NCBI GenBank assembly: GCA_020639215.1
Contig: JACKHA010000003.1
Span: 62,001-126,000 of the forward strand
Direction: 5' to 3'
Origin: Phycisphaeraceae bacterium
GTDB lineage: Bacteria; Planctomycetota; Phycisphaerae; Phycisphaerales; UBA1924
DNA: 64,000 nt
Below are positions 52,885 through 61,263 of the stretch, one piece after another (the first letter of the stretch is position 1; each line of letters begins with the position of its first letter). The notes beneath the pieces are model-generated. The model made no database searches, was not told the origin of the DNA, and saw nothing but the letters and a program-made list of their open reading frames with translations. Position numbers and translations under genes: made by a program.

Positions 52885-53414
52885 ATCAACAACACTCCAT
52901 CGGTCGCTCCGCCCCTCGCCCCATCCGTCCCGGATTCGGGCGATGGGCCGCCCGGACACCGGAATGGACGAAACCAGCCACCCCGTTCGAGGGGTTGCCG
53001 GCACGGGCGGCGAGTTCTGATCGCCGACGGCTCAACGCGGAGCCTTCGACGCGGATCGGACTGCATGGTCCCGCACCCGGTCGGGGCTTCGGATCGCCCC
53101 GCGTCCTGCCCCTCGCGATCCCCGTCACGGGGCCGCCTGGGGCGCAGGGACACTCCTCCCGACCATTGTGCTGACCTAGTATACGCCCTGGTGTGGCGTC
53201 GGTATTCCCTGGTTCACCCCGTCGGTTGTGGGGCGGTTGGGGTCGATTTGGGCGAGCGCGAATACGATGCCTCGGGCGGCGGTGGGTGTCTGGCGTCGCT
53301 CGAGCCGTTGGAAGATCGGGCCGCCCGCCGCACCCGGTTGAGTTTTGCCGAGCCGCAAACCGCCCGTCCCGTCGGAACCTGATTCGCACGCCACGCCCCG
53401 GAGATGCAGCACGC
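52885..53414. other. 530-nt divergent region between the DUF3553 gene and rpoZ
   Basis: No open frame with plausible protein character is seen in this stretch. It contains an AT-rich patch CTAGTATACG (53176-53185) that could be a -10 element for rpoZ, but no -35 partner at proper spacing. I see no named repeat here. Confidence 0.4.
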
Positions 53415-53657
53415 ATGATCGAAGCCCTCAAGAGCGATGAGATGGTGAAGAAGGCCGGCGGCCGATTCAAGCTGACCACGCTGATCCAGCGCCGCCTCGT
53501 GCAGGTCATGGAGGGGGCCCGCCCGCTGGTGGAGCGGAACGGTCGCTCCGATCTGGAACTGGTGATCGAGGAGATCCGCCAGGACAAGATCACGCTGGAG
53601 TTCGTCCAGGGCGCCGGCGCGGAGGGCGCGCACGAGGAAGAGGAAGCCCTCCTCTAG
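53415..53657 (+). CDS. rpoZ: RNA polymerase omega subunit
   Basis: 80 residues from ATG 53415. GGRFKLTTLIQRRLVQVMEG followed by ARPLVE and VIEEIRQDKIT match the omega family's helix-turn pattern (RF.L..L...R...L..GA.P.V). It supports assembly of RNA polymerase through beta-prime. It lies 42 nt before coaC; an rpoZ-coaBC neighbourhood is common in bacteria, which supports both calls. It ends in an acidic EEEE-containing tail. Confidence 0.82.
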   Translation: MIEALKSDEMVKKAGGRFKLTTLIQRRLVQVMEGARPLVERNGRSDLELVIEEIRQDKITLEFVQGAGAEGAHEEEEALL

Positions 53658-53699
53658 GCCTCGGCGCGTGACCTTCGACCCGGAACAGGATCAATCGCC

Positions 53700-54347
53700 G
53701 TGAGTTCCGACGCATCCGCAATCGCGTCGCACGATGCGCTCGACCCCGCGCGCTTGCGCACCGTCTTCGATGGCAAGAAGATCTTCGTCGGCGTCACCGG
53801 CGGCATCGCGGCGTACAAGGCCTGCACGATCGTCAGCCGCCTCGCCCAGGCCGGCGCGAGCGTGACGGTCGCCATGACCGAGTCGGCCACGCGGTTCGTC
53901 ACGCCGCTGACGTTCCAGGCCCTCTCGGCCCGCCCGGTGTACACGAGCCAGTGGCAGCACGTGGAAAGCCAGGACCCGCAGCACATCGCGCTGGCCACGC
54001 AGGCCGACGCCGCGCTCGTGGCCCCGTGCACGATGGACTGCCTGGCCCGCCTGGTCACCGGCCGCGCCGACGACGTGGTGACGCTGATCCTCAGCGCGGT
54101 CGACCGCACGCGGACGCCCGTGCTGCTCGCTCCCGCCATGAACAGCGTCATGTGGGCTCAGCCGGCCACGCAGCGCAACGTCCGCCAGGCGGTTGAGGAC
54201 GGCTACCAGATCGTCGGCCCCGGCGAGGGCTGGCAGGCGTGCCGGCACGTCGGGGCGGGGCGGATGAGCGAGCCGGAGCAGATCGTGGCGGCGCTGGCGG
54301 AGGCGGTTCGGGCCTCGTCGCAGCGCCGCCGGGCCACCACCGCGTAG
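53700..54347 (+). CDS. coaC: Phosphopantothenoylcysteine decarboxylase-type flavoprotein (CoaC half)
   Basis: 215 residues from GTG 53700 (AGGA upstream). FVGVTGGIAAYKACTIVSRL is the FMN-binding opening; VTVAMTESATRFVTPLTFQA, HIALATQADAALVAPCTMDC and LLAPAMNSVMW are the HFCD-family blocks. The PxMNxxMW motif and the active-site His of HI/HVES are present (WQHVES, QHIAL). The C-terminal ACxxGGxGRM lid loop appears as ACRHVGAGRM. It decarboxylates 4-phosphopantothenoylcysteine in CoA synthesis. The CoaB synthetase domain that is fused in most bacteria is absent here, so it must be encoded elsewhere. Confidence 0.88.
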   Translation: MSSDASAIASHDALDPARLRTVFDGKKIFVGVTGGIAAYKACTIVSRLAQAGASVTVAMTESATRFVTPLTFQALSARPVYTSQWQHVESQDPQHIALATQADAALVAPCTMDCLARLVTGRADDVVTLILSAVDRTRTPVLLAPAMNSVMWAQPATQRNVRQAVEDGYQIVGPGEGWQACRHVGAGRMSEPEQIVAALAEAVRASSQRRRATTA

Positions 54348-54367
54348 GGCATATACTCGTGCCTCCC

Positions 54368-54697
54368 ATGGCGATGAGCACCCCGAATCCCGCGTCGAGC
54401 CACGCCCCCGGCGTGTACCAGCCCGGCCAGCGCGTCCGCGTGACCCAGCAGGTGCCGCGCCAGACCGGCGGCATGACCATCGCCATCGAGGGCACGGTGG
54501 TCGCCTACGAGCAGCAGAAGACCGGCTCGTGGTACGCCCATAGCAAGGACAAGAAACTCTGGCTCGACCGCCTGCAACTCCGCAAGGACGACGGCGAGAT
54601 CGTGTTCGTGAACCTCGACCAGTTCAGCCGGGTTGAGGGGCTGCAGATCGGGTATGCGCCCGACTCTCACTTGACGCGCGACGGACGCCGGACCTGA
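54368..54697 (+). CDS. Hypothetical small protein with SH3-like pattern
   Basis: 109 residues from ATG 54368, 20 nt after coaC. The core has alternating strands (QRVRVTQQVPRQ, MTIAIEGTVVAYEQQKTGSW, KKLWLDRLQLRKDDGEIVFV) that suggest a small beta-barrel such as KOW/SH3. I do not recognise a family. The close spacing suggests co-transcription with rpoZ-coaC. ATG 54374 is an alternative start. Confidence 0.6.
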   Translation: MAMSTPNPASSHAPGVYQPGQRVRVTQQVPRQTGGMTIAIEGTVVAYEQQKTGSWYAHSKDKKLWLDRLQLRKDDGEIVFVNLDQFSRVEGLQIGYAPDSHLTRDGRRT

Positions 54698-54779
54698 GGC
54701 TCTGCGAAGGTCCGGGTCGAAGAATCTGAACGCGTGTCGAGCGCTGGAGACTCAATCCGGACCTTCGTCGCAGAGCCTC
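54696..54779. terminator. Long hairpin between convergent genes
   Basis: GAGGCTCTGCGAAGGTCCGG (54696-54715) pairs with its reverse complement at 54757-54779 (a CGA triplet is extra on the right). The loop is 41 nt. It begins at the stop codon of the 109-residue gene and ends 43 nt from the stop of the convergent minus-strand gene. There is no T-run; a bidirectional block or repeat element is likely. Confidence 0.55.
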
Positions 54780-54821
54780 CTCAGATCCGGCGTCCATCGC
54801 GTCGCCCACGCGACCCGCGGC

Positions 54822-56369
54822 TCACGGTGCCTGCAGCGTCACCTCGATCTCGATCGTCTCCCCGCCCCGCAGCACGCCCACCTTCACCACGTCCCCCGGT
54901 TCGTGCTGCATCATCAGCCCCATCCAGTGGCGGATGTCGGTGATGGCCGTGCCGTTCCAGGTCATCAGGCGGTCGCCCGTGCGGATGCCGGCGTTGGCCG
55001 CCGACCCGCCCGGCGTGGCCCCGCCGACGTCGATGCCGGCCCGCGTATCGTCGTAGTTGCCCGGCATGATGCCGAAGCGGACCCGCATCTGGCCCAGGCC
55101 CGGCGACTCCGCCGCGGGCGCGGCCGGGGCTTCGGTCGTCGTCATCGCGGCCCCGAGGCCCGCGGGCTTCGTGCTGGTCGTGCGCGCGATCCACAGCTGG
55201 CTGGAGGGGTGCCCGCTGGCGGTCACGTCCTGGCCCCGCTGGGCGGTCCACATCATCAGCGACCCGCGCGGGTTGAACACCGGCAGCCCGTCGAAGCCCG
55301 CCGCGTCGGTGATCCGCACCGGCTCGGTCGCCTTCGGGTCCGCCGCGTCGAACGCCATCGCGAACACCTCGTAGTTGTCGTGCCCCACCTGGCTGGTCGT
55401 GTAGATCAGATACTCGCCCGACGGGTGCCAAAACGGGGCCCAGTTCACCGAACCGTTGTCGGTCAGTTGCACTTCGCGCGCGATGCCGGTGGGCAGCCCG
55501 CGATCGTCGAAGGCCAGTTCGGCGACGAAGACCTGCAGCAGGTTGTCGCCTCGGCGGTCCGAGCGGTAGCAGATCCACTTGCCGTCGGGCGAGAAGAACG
55601 GCCCGCCGTCGTAGCCCGGCTCGGTCACGAGCGGGCGCATCTCGCCGGTCTCAACGATCCGGGCGTAGAGGTCGGCGTCGCCGGTCTCGGGGTCCATCCA
55701 TGTGTGCAGCACGACGCGACCGTCCGCGGACCACGAGCCCTCGGCGTTGTACCCGTCCTGGTTCCACATCGGCTGGGCCGCGGCCACATCGGGGCGCGAC
55801 AGGATCCGGAACTTCATGTCCGCGTCGCGGACTTCCTGATCGACCATCGCCGGGACGGTGCGGGTCACGATCTCCATCTCGCGCGGGAAGGACCACGAGT
55901 AGCGGGCCCGGTCGCGCGAGTAGCCCGGAGGCTGGTCGTCGCTCAGCGGGCCTTGGGCGCAGCCGAAGAGCACCACCCCCGGCAGCGTCGGGTGGAACCA
56001 GCCGCAGGTGGTGGCCGAGTTGGGCGGCGAGACCTCGGTGATCTCTTCCAGCCCGTTGATCAGCCCGGTGCGGGTGTCGCGCGTCAGGCGGGCGACGTAC
56101 ATCGCGTAGTTGCTCGTCGTCGCACCCGCGGGGATGGCCTGGAAGATGATCCAGCGCCCCGAGGGGCTGAAGTACGCCTCGCCGGCCCGCTGGAAGCGGT
56201 CGGGGAAGGTCAGCTGGGCCAGGTCGGCCAGGAACGGCTCGTCGCCGATCACCGAGGCGACGGGCGTCGCCAAGGTGGGCGATGCGCCCGCCGGAACCGC
56301 CGGAGCCGCGGCTCCCGCAAAGGTTGCCACGAGGGCCGGGATCAGCAACGGGGCAGTCGGCAGAGGCAT
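54822..56369 (-). CDS. Exported TolB/WD40-like propeller protein with C-terminal PDZ domain
   Basis: 515 residues from ATG 56367-56369. There is a signal peptide (LLIPALVATFAGAAAPAVPA). Propeller blades with the TolB/PD40 pattern follow: AGEAYFSPSGRWIIFQAIPA, NAEGSWSADGRVVLHTWMDP, GGPFFSPDGKWICYRSDRRG, NWAPFWHPSGEYLIYTTSQ, LPVFNPRGSLMMWTAQRG. A PDZ domain (about 420-515, FGIMPGNYDDTRAGIDVGG, NAGIRTGDRLMTWNG) ends the protein. Such proteins bind other exported proteins; no protease domain is present. A dyad TGAGA-N5-TCTCA lies 86 nt upstream of its start. Confidence 0.82.
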   Translation of the reverse strand: MPLPTAPLLIPALVATFAGAAAPAVPAGASPTLATPVASVIGDEPFLADLAQLTFPDRFQRAGEAYFSPSGRWIIFQAIPAGATTSNYAMYVARLTRDTRTGLINGLEEITEVSPPNSATTCGWFHPTLPGVVLFGCAQGPLSDDQPPGYSRDRARYSWSFPREMEIVTRTVPAMVDQEVRDADMKFRILSRPDVAAAQPMWNQDGYNAEGSWSADGRVVLHTWMDPETGDADLYARIVETGEMRPLVTEPGYDGGPFFSPDGKWICYRSDRRGDNLLQVFVAELAFDDRGLPTGIAREVQLTDNGSVNWAPFWHPSGEYLIYTTSQVGHDNYEVFAMAFDAADPKATEPVRITDAAGFDGLPVFNPRGSLMMWTAQRGQDVTASGHPSSQLWIARTTSTKPAGLGAAMTTTEAPAAPAAESPGLGQMRVRFGIMPGNYDDTRAGIDVGGATPGGSAANAGIRTGDRLMTWNGTAITDIRHWMGLMMQHEPGDVVKVGVLRGGETIEIEVTLQAP

Positions 56370-56454
56370 GGGCTGGGAGCCTTTCGGTTCGTTCGGGGCG
56401 GGACTGGTCGGGGCTCGCAAGTGTAGGAAGGTGGGTGCCGAGTTTGGCATTGAT

Positions 56455-56469
56455 TGAGAATGAGTCTCA
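56455..56469. promoter_or_regulatory. Candidate operator dyad TGAGA-ATGAG-TCTCA
   Basis: A perfect 5+5 dyad in the 392-nt divergent region between the propeller-PDZ gene (minus) and the hypothetical gene at 56762. It loosely resembles a Fur-type 7-1-7 half-site pair (TGAGAAT-G-AGTCTCA). No second box is visible. The rest of the region is very GC-rich and holds nothing else I can support. Confidence 0.25.
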
Positions 56470-56761
56470 GCTGCGATTACGAGCCAGCCGGCTCTTGGCC
56501 TGGATCCGCCACGGGACCGGGCGAGCCGGACCGCCCTGGTTCGGGAGTGCGGATCGAGCCATCCTGATCGACGCCGGTTCCGGGGTGTCAGGACCATGGC
56601 GCGCGGCGCGGTTGGGCAGTGGGGTGCGGGCGGGCGTCGTGGGCGACGCCTTGCTCGCCGGGGCGGCGCGCCGCGGGCCAAGGCCCGGCGTGCCGCGAGG
56701 CCCAGGGCCCCGGTGTGTGGCGAGCCGCGCGGCGGTCGCGCGGCGGGGTCGGAGTGCGCGC

Positions 56762-57169
56762 ATGGGACGCCGAACACAGCAGCGACGCAGGCGACGCGTG
56801 GAAGAACTGCTCGCGCTGCGACACGACGACGCCGAACTGCGCCGGCGGTGGCTGGCCCGCGTTGATGCGTGGGCCAAAGGGCTCGCCGAGACCGGCCCGT
56901 GCCTGGGCGCCGATGGCGAGCCGACGCCGCGGGCGCTGGGCGTGATCGAGAGCGTGCTGGGTGAACTGGCGCAGATCGGCGAGTCGATGGACGGCGAGTT
57001 GGCGATCGAGACGCGCCGGCGCCTGGAGGCCGCGTGCCGCGCGGGTGGGTCGGTGGCGGGCAAGTCCGACACGCAGGGCCGCGCAAGCGAGAGCCACAAC
57101 CACACCGAGATCGTCGTGAAACGCAGCGACGTGGCCGCGACGAATCGATCGAACGATCACGCGGCGTGA
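56762..57169 (+). CDS. Hypothetical helical protein
   Basis: 135 residues from ATG 56762. A basic N-terminus (MGRRTQQRRRRRVEELL) is followed by amphipathic helices (HDDAELRRRWLARVDAWAKG, LGVIESVLGELAQIGESMDG) and a polar tail. The reverse-strand frame over the same DNA is Ser/Arg-rich and unlike protein. I recognise no family, and no neighbour suggests a role. Confidence 0.5.
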   Translation: MGRRTQQRRRRRVEELLALRHDDAELRRRWLARVDAWAKGLAETGPCLGADGEPTPRALGVIESVLGELAQIGESMDGELAIETRRRLEAACRAGGSVAGKSDTQGRASESHNHTEIVVKRSDVAATNRSNDHAA

Positions 57170-57238
57170 CCGGCGACGGGCGAGCAACCCGCGCCCGTCA
57201 CGTCAGCACCGCGATCGCGCGAACACGAGAGCCCCGCC

Positions 57239-57338
57239 GTGCCACCAGCTGCGGCTCGGAGCGGCTGGTGCGGATCACTGCGGGCGTGACGCGACCGATT
57301 GTTCGGCATCAGGCGTGCAAAGCCACGCCTGATGGCAC
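57239..57338. repeat. Two REP-like hairpins beside the TPR-alphaCTD gene
   Basis: 57239-57278: GTGCCACCAGCTGC ... GCGGCTGGTGCGGATCAC, the same feet as the family near hisS with a new stem. 57305-57338: GGCATCAGGCGTG ... CACGCCTGATGGCACC, in the opposite orientation and more diverged. They fill most of the 202-nt gap; the end of the gap (57353-57364) also holds a CGATCGCGGCTC copy. Confidence 0.75.
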
Positions 57339-57371
57339 CACGCCGCAATCTCACGATCGCGGCTCAATGCG

Positions 57372-58307
57372 TCACTCCGCGTCGAGCGACCGCAGCGCCA
57401 GCCCGAACTCGTGGAGCCGCTCCTTCACCTCGGTGAGCGACGTTGCGCCGAAGTTCTTGACGCCCATCAGTTCGGCCTCGGTGTGGCTGCACAGGTCGCC
57501 GAGGGTGTGGATGTTCAGCAGCTGCAGCGCCTTGCGGGCACGCACCGAAAGCTGCAGGTCGCTGACCGGCTTGTTGAGCGCGGCTTCCTTGCCCGAACCC
57601 TTGAGCGACTCCATGATCTGGCGACGCGCCTGGCGGTGCGCATCCTCCAGACCCTGGCCCAGACGCAACCCCTTCGACGCGAGCATCTTCTTGACCTCGG
57701 TCAGGCTCGACTCGCCGAAGTTGCGGCTCGAGAGGAGTTCCGCCTCGGTGATCCGCAGCAGGTCGCCCAGCGTGCGGATGTTCATCCGCTTCAGGCAGGT
57801 GCGGGCACGCACGGAGAGTTCGAAGTCCGTCACCGGCGTGTCCATCATCGCGCGGCGCTTGAGAAGGTCCTTGTCCGGGTCCTCTTCGACCACCATCTCG
57901 CGGCTGGCCTGGACGTCCTTCATGAACAGGCGGGCCCGCTCGTGGTTCGGGTTGGTCTCGAGGATCTGGCGCAGGCAACGCTCGGCCCGGGCGTAGTCGC
58001 CGTGGTCCTCGGCCAGCACCGCCAGGTTCAGCAGGGCGTTCACGGGCGCCGGCGGGTTCTCGCACACCCGCTCGTACAGGGCCGCCGCCTCCTCGTCCTG
58101 GCCCGCCAGGTCCAGCAGATACGCAAGGCTGAACATGGCGTCGTTGTTCGACGGGTCGGCCGACACCGCGCGACGCAGTTCGGCCACGGCCGCGACACGG
58201 TCGCCGGCTTCCTTGGCCTTGGCCGCGGCGGCCAGGTGCGTGCGAGCGGCCTCAACGTCGCGCCGGGTCTCCTCGGCGCCGATCACCATGTCCAGATCGC
58301 TGGGCAT
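57372..58307 (-). CDS. TPR protein with two RNA polymerase alpha-CTD modules
   Basis: 311 residues from ATG 58305-58307, with GAGGAG upstream. Residues 20-135 are TPR helices (VAAVAELRRAVSADPSNNDA, ALLNLAVLAEDHGDYARAER). Two RpoA C-terminal domains follow at 158-216 (LSVRARTCLKRMNIRTLGDL, NFGESSLTEVKKMLASKGL) and 248-305 (LSVRARKALQLLNIHTLGDL, NFGATSLTEVKERLHEFGL). Compared with E. coli alpha, the DNA-contact Arg265 and Ser299 are kept, while Asn268 is Thr or Lys and Lys298 is replaced. It may act as a transcription cofactor that contacts DNA or sigma/activators. It lies downstream of an ECF sigma/anti-sigma pair on the same strand with a 168-nt gap. Confidence 0.85.
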   Translation of the reverse strand: MPSDLDMVIGAEETRRDVEAARTHLAAAAKAKEAGDRVAAVAELRRAVSADPSNNDAMFSLAYLLDLAGQDEEAAALYERVCENPPAPVNALLNLAVLAEDHGDYARAERCLRQILETNPNHERARLFMKDVQASREMVVEEDPDKDLLKRRAMMDTPVTDFELSVRARTCLKRMNIRTLGDLLRITEAELLSSRNFGESSLTEVKKMLASKGLRLGQGLEDAHRQARRQIMESLKGSGKEAALNKPVSDLQLSVRARKALQLLNIHTLGDLCSHTEAELMGVKNFGATSLTEVKERLHEFGLALRSLDAE

Positions 58308-58475
58308 TCGAAACTCCTCGGGCGAGCGCGGCCCCGCGTCCCGCCCACCGATGGGCGAACGTCGGGCACACCCGCCGCTGGTCGCGGTTTCCACCATTCC
58401 CGCATGAACCGTTTGCTGGGGGTCCAAGTCTAGGCGCGGACGGAGGCCAAACAAAGCCCGGTACATCGGCGTCGC

Positions 58476-58823
58476 CTACCGCGCGTGCGGGTCCCCGCCC
58501 TCGCGCTTCCGGGCCGCCAGGATCGCCTCGACCAGCCCCTTGGGCACCTGGGCCCCGGCCTGCACGCGCTCGTCGCGACCGAGCCCCGCCGTCATCGCCG
58601 CCGCCTTGCGGTAGTTCTCGAGGTACACCTCGCAGTCGCGGCAGAACGCGATGTGCGAGTCGAACTTGAACCGCTGGTCCTCGGGCAACGCGCCGTCGAT
58701 GTAGTCCAGCAGGAACTCGGCGCAGTCCTCGCACGAGATTGTCTTGGCCGCGTCGGGGCACGGCGGGCGGCACGAGGGCGTGCCCGCGTCGTCGGGCTGG
58801 TTCGGACGCCTGGGCTCGTTCAT
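58476..58823 (-). CDS. Zinc-type anti-sigma factor
   Basis: 115 residues. The start overlaps the sigma-factor stop. The zinc anti-sigma motif His-x3-Cys-x2-Cys is present (HIAFCRDCEVYL), preceded by ISCEDCAEFLLDYIDGALPE, as in ZAS domains of ChrR/RsrA-type regulators. There is no membrane segment, so it is a cytosolic anti-sigma factor, possibly redox-responsive through the Zn-Cys cluster. It should bind the sigma factor encoded just before it. Confidence 0.85.
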   Translation of the reverse strand: MNEPRRPNQPDDAGTPSCRPPCPDAAKTISCEDCAEFLLDYIDGALPEDQRFKFDSHIAFCRDCEVYLENYRKAAAMTAGLGRDERVQAGAQVPKGLVEAILAARKREGGDPHAR

Positions 58824-59563
58824 CGCGCGTCCTCCCCATCCCGGGCGCCATCGCCCGCCATCACCGGCTCGAGCATCTTCACGAGGGCCTGGCGGGCCCT
58901 GTGCAATCGCTGACGCACGAGCGCATCGCTGATCCCCAGCGCCGCCGCCACCGCCTTGGACTCCATCTGCTCGACATCTCGCATGAGCAGCACGTCCCGG
59001 AACTCCTCGGGCAAGCGGGCGATCGCCTCCCACAGGGCCCGCCTGCGTTCGATGCCGACGCCTCCCCCCTCCGTGACATCCCCGCCCGACCCGACCCCCG
59101 TCCACGCGCGAGGCGACGCGGTGTGGTGCCCGCCTTCGAAGGTCGGCAGCAGCGCCTCGATCGAGGTCTCCCGGCGCGTGCTGGCCTTGCGGGCCTTCAT
59201 CAGGGCCGCGTTGACCACGATCCGGTGCAGCCACGTCGAGAGCGTGGACCGCCCGTCGAACAAGCCGATCGCCTTGAACGCCGACAGGAACGCGTCCTGC
59301 ACCGCGTCCTCGGCGTCGGCCTCGGTGCGCGTGGCCCGGCGCGCCACGGCCAAGAGCCGCGGCGTGAGCGAGCGCACGAGTTCCTCGAACGCCTCGTCCT
59401 GGCCGGCCTTGAGGCGCCGCACGAGGTCCGCTTCGTCGGGGGCTGTTGGGGCCGGATCAACGACGCGCCCGGTGCCGATCGTCGACCTCGTCGCCGGTAT
59501 GCCGCTTGACCCTTGCGATGGCGCGCCTCGCTCGATCGTTGATCCGGTGTCGGCCTCCACCAT
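58820..59563 (-). CDS. ECF (sigma70 family) RNA polymerase sigma factor
   Basis: 247 residues. The start at 59561-59563 was chosen for a strong GGAGGTGA directly upstream. Region 2: DEAFEELVRSLTPRLLAVAR, DAEDAVQDAFLSAFKAIGLF and DGRSTLSTWLHRIVVNAA. Region 4: LPEEFRDVLLMRDVEQMESK, VAAALGISDALVRQRLHRAR. A Gly-rich linker of about 35 residues separates the two. It is translationally coupled to the anti-sigma gene (ATGA-type overlap at 58820-58823). Likely target promoters are not identified in the window. Confidence 0.93.
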   Translation of the reverse strand: MVEADTGSTIERGAPSQGSSGIPATRSTIGTGRVVDPAPTAPDEADLVRRLKAGQDEAFEELVRSLTPRLLAVARRATRTEADAEDAVQDAFLSAFKAIGLFDGRSTLSTWLHRIVVNAALMKARKASTRRETSIEALLPTFEGGHHTASPRAWTGVGSGGDVTEGGGVGIERRRALWEAIARLPEEFRDVLLMRDVEQMESKAVAAALGISDALVRQRLHRARQALVKMLEPVMAGDGARDGEDAR

Positions 59564-59665
59564 CTCACCTCCACACGCACCACCGACGCGCATCACGTCG
59601 TCGGGACGAAGCAGCGAAGCCGGCTCTCTGCCACCAGCCCTCGACCGTTCGACCGTTTCACCGCG

Positions 59666-61216
59666 TCACCCCTCCCACACCACCGCCGGCTTCCGCGCCG
59701 CACCCACCTCGTCCAGCCGCTCGATCGCCGCGTCCCCGGGGGCGCTGCGCACCACGTCCGGCGACGACTCGATCTCGCCCGCGATCCGCAGCAGCACGTC
59801 GCAGAACCGGTCCAGCACCTGCTTGCTCTCGGTCTCGGTCGGCTCGGCCATCAGGCAGTCGATCACGGGCCAGTGCATCGTCGGCGGGTGGATGCCGTAG
59901 TCGATCAGGCGCTTGGCGATGTCCACCAGCGTCACGCCCTTGTCCAGCAGACGGCGCGGCACCGTAACGAACTCGTGGGCGCAGTACATCCCTTTCTCGG
60001 GCTTGAAGTACGGCATCTCGAACACGCTCCGCAGGCGGGCCGCGATGTAGTTCGCGCTCAGCACGCTCGTCTCGGCGATGTGCTCCAGCCCCGCACCGCC
60101 GCAGGCACGGATGTAGGTGTAGCACCGCACTGCCACGCCCACCTGCCCGAAGAACGACCGCACCTTCCCAACCGACTTGGGCGCGCCGAAGTCCAGCCCG
60201 AACGCCCCGTCCGGGCGCTTCACGACCCGAGGCACCGGCAGGTACGGCTCGAGGAAGTCGCGCACCGCGATCGGGCCCCAGCCCGGCCCGCCGCAGCCGT
60301 GCGGGGTCGAGAACGTCTTGTGCGTGTTGTAGTGCATCACGTCGGCGCCGAAATCGCCCGGTCGCGTCTTGCCCAGCACCGCGTTCATGTTCGCGCCGTC
60401 GAGGTACAGCAGCGCCCCGATCCCGTGCAGGATGTCCGCCACCTCGGTGATCTTCGAGTCGAACAGCCCGGCCGTGTTCGGGTTCGTGATCATCATCGCC
60501 GCGATGTTCTCGGCCCCGTGGGCGTCGATGGCGCGCTTCAGGTCGTCGATGTCCGTGTACCCATCCTTCGTTTTGATCGAGACCGCCCCGGCCCCGCACA
60601 TCGCGCACGACGCCGGGTTCGTCCCGTGGGCGTTGTCGGGTGCGAACACCACGGTCCGCTGGCTCTGGCCCTTGTCCTTGAAATACGCGCGGATCACCTT
60701 CAGGGCGGTGTACTCGCCGTGGGCCCCGGCCGCCGGCTGGCTCGACACGCACGGCAGCCCCGCCACCTCCGCGAGGAACCGCTGCGTGGTCCACAGCAGC
60801 TCCAGCAGGCCCTGGATCTGCGACTCGTCCTGCAGCGGGTGGATGTCGCGGAACCCCGGGAGCGCGGCGGCCCACTCGTTGATCCGCGGGTTGTACTTCA
60901 TCGTGCACGAGCCGAGCGGATAGAACTCGCCGTCGAGCGAGAAGTTCCGCTGAGACAGGTGGGTGTAGTGGCGGATGACCTGGAGCTGCCCGAGCTCGGG
61001 CCACGCCGGCGCGCCGCGCCCGCGCAGACCATCCGGAACCGGCGCCTCCGGCACGTCCAGCCCCGGCAGGTCGATCGCGACCGCGCCCACCGAGTGCTTC
61101 TCGAAGATCGTCGGCTCGGTCGGCTTCTCGCCGCGCCGGAACACGTCCGAATCGGGCACGGCGGCGGAGGAGCCGGAAGTCACGGTGGGACGGGTGGGCT
61201 GGGTCATCGTGGACAT
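59666..61216 (-). CDS. gcvPB: Glycine dehydrogenase (decarboxylating) subunit 2
   Basis: 516 residues from ATG 61214-61216 (a second ATG is three codons on). It is the C-terminal half of glycine cleavage P-protein: HYTHLSQRNFSLDGEFYPLG, SCTMKYNPRIN, SSQPAAGAHGEYTALKVIRA, NPASCAMCGAGAVSIKT, and the PLP lysine in HYNTHKTFSTPHGCGGPG. The usual HGGGGPG has Cys for one Gly. With GcvPA it decarboxylates glycine and passes aminomethyl to GcvH. Its partner gene gcvPA lies upstream on the same strand but separated by about 1 kb carrying three DUF genes. gcvT and gcvH are not in the window. Confidence 0.93.
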   Translation of the reverse strand: MSTMTQPTRPTVTSGSSAAVPDSDVFRRGEKPTEPTIFEKHSVGAVAIDLPGLDVPEAPVPDGLRGRGAPAWPELGQLQVIRHYTHLSQRNFSLDGEFYPLGSCTMKYNPRINEWAAALPGFRDIHPLQDESQIQGLLELLWTTQRFLAEVAGLPCVSSQPAAGAHGEYTALKVIRAYFKDKGQSQRTVVFAPDNAHGTNPASCAMCGAGAVSIKTKDGYTDIDDLKRAIDAHGAENIAAMMITNPNTAGLFDSKITEVADILHGIGALLYLDGANMNAVLGKTRPGDFGADVMHYNTHKTFSTPHGCGGPGWGPIAVRDFLEPYLPVPRVVKRPDGAFGLDFGAPKSVGKVRSFFGQVGVAVRCYTYIRACGGAGLEHIAETSVLSANYIAARLRSVFEMPYFKPEKGMYCAHEFVTVPRRLLDKGVTLVDIAKRLIDYGIHPPTMHWPVIDCLMAEPTETESKQVLDRFCDVLLRIAGEIESSPDVVRSAPGDAAIERLDEVGAARKPAVVWEG

Positions 61217-61263
61217 TCTGACTCGCTCTCGCTTTCGTTCATCGCGCGCGGCAGCCCGCGCGA

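Noticed and set aside
56467..57105. Minus-strand 212-codon frame over the hypothetical gene at 56762
   Set aside because: It is dominated by Ser/Arg/Pro; the plus frame has plausible helices instead.
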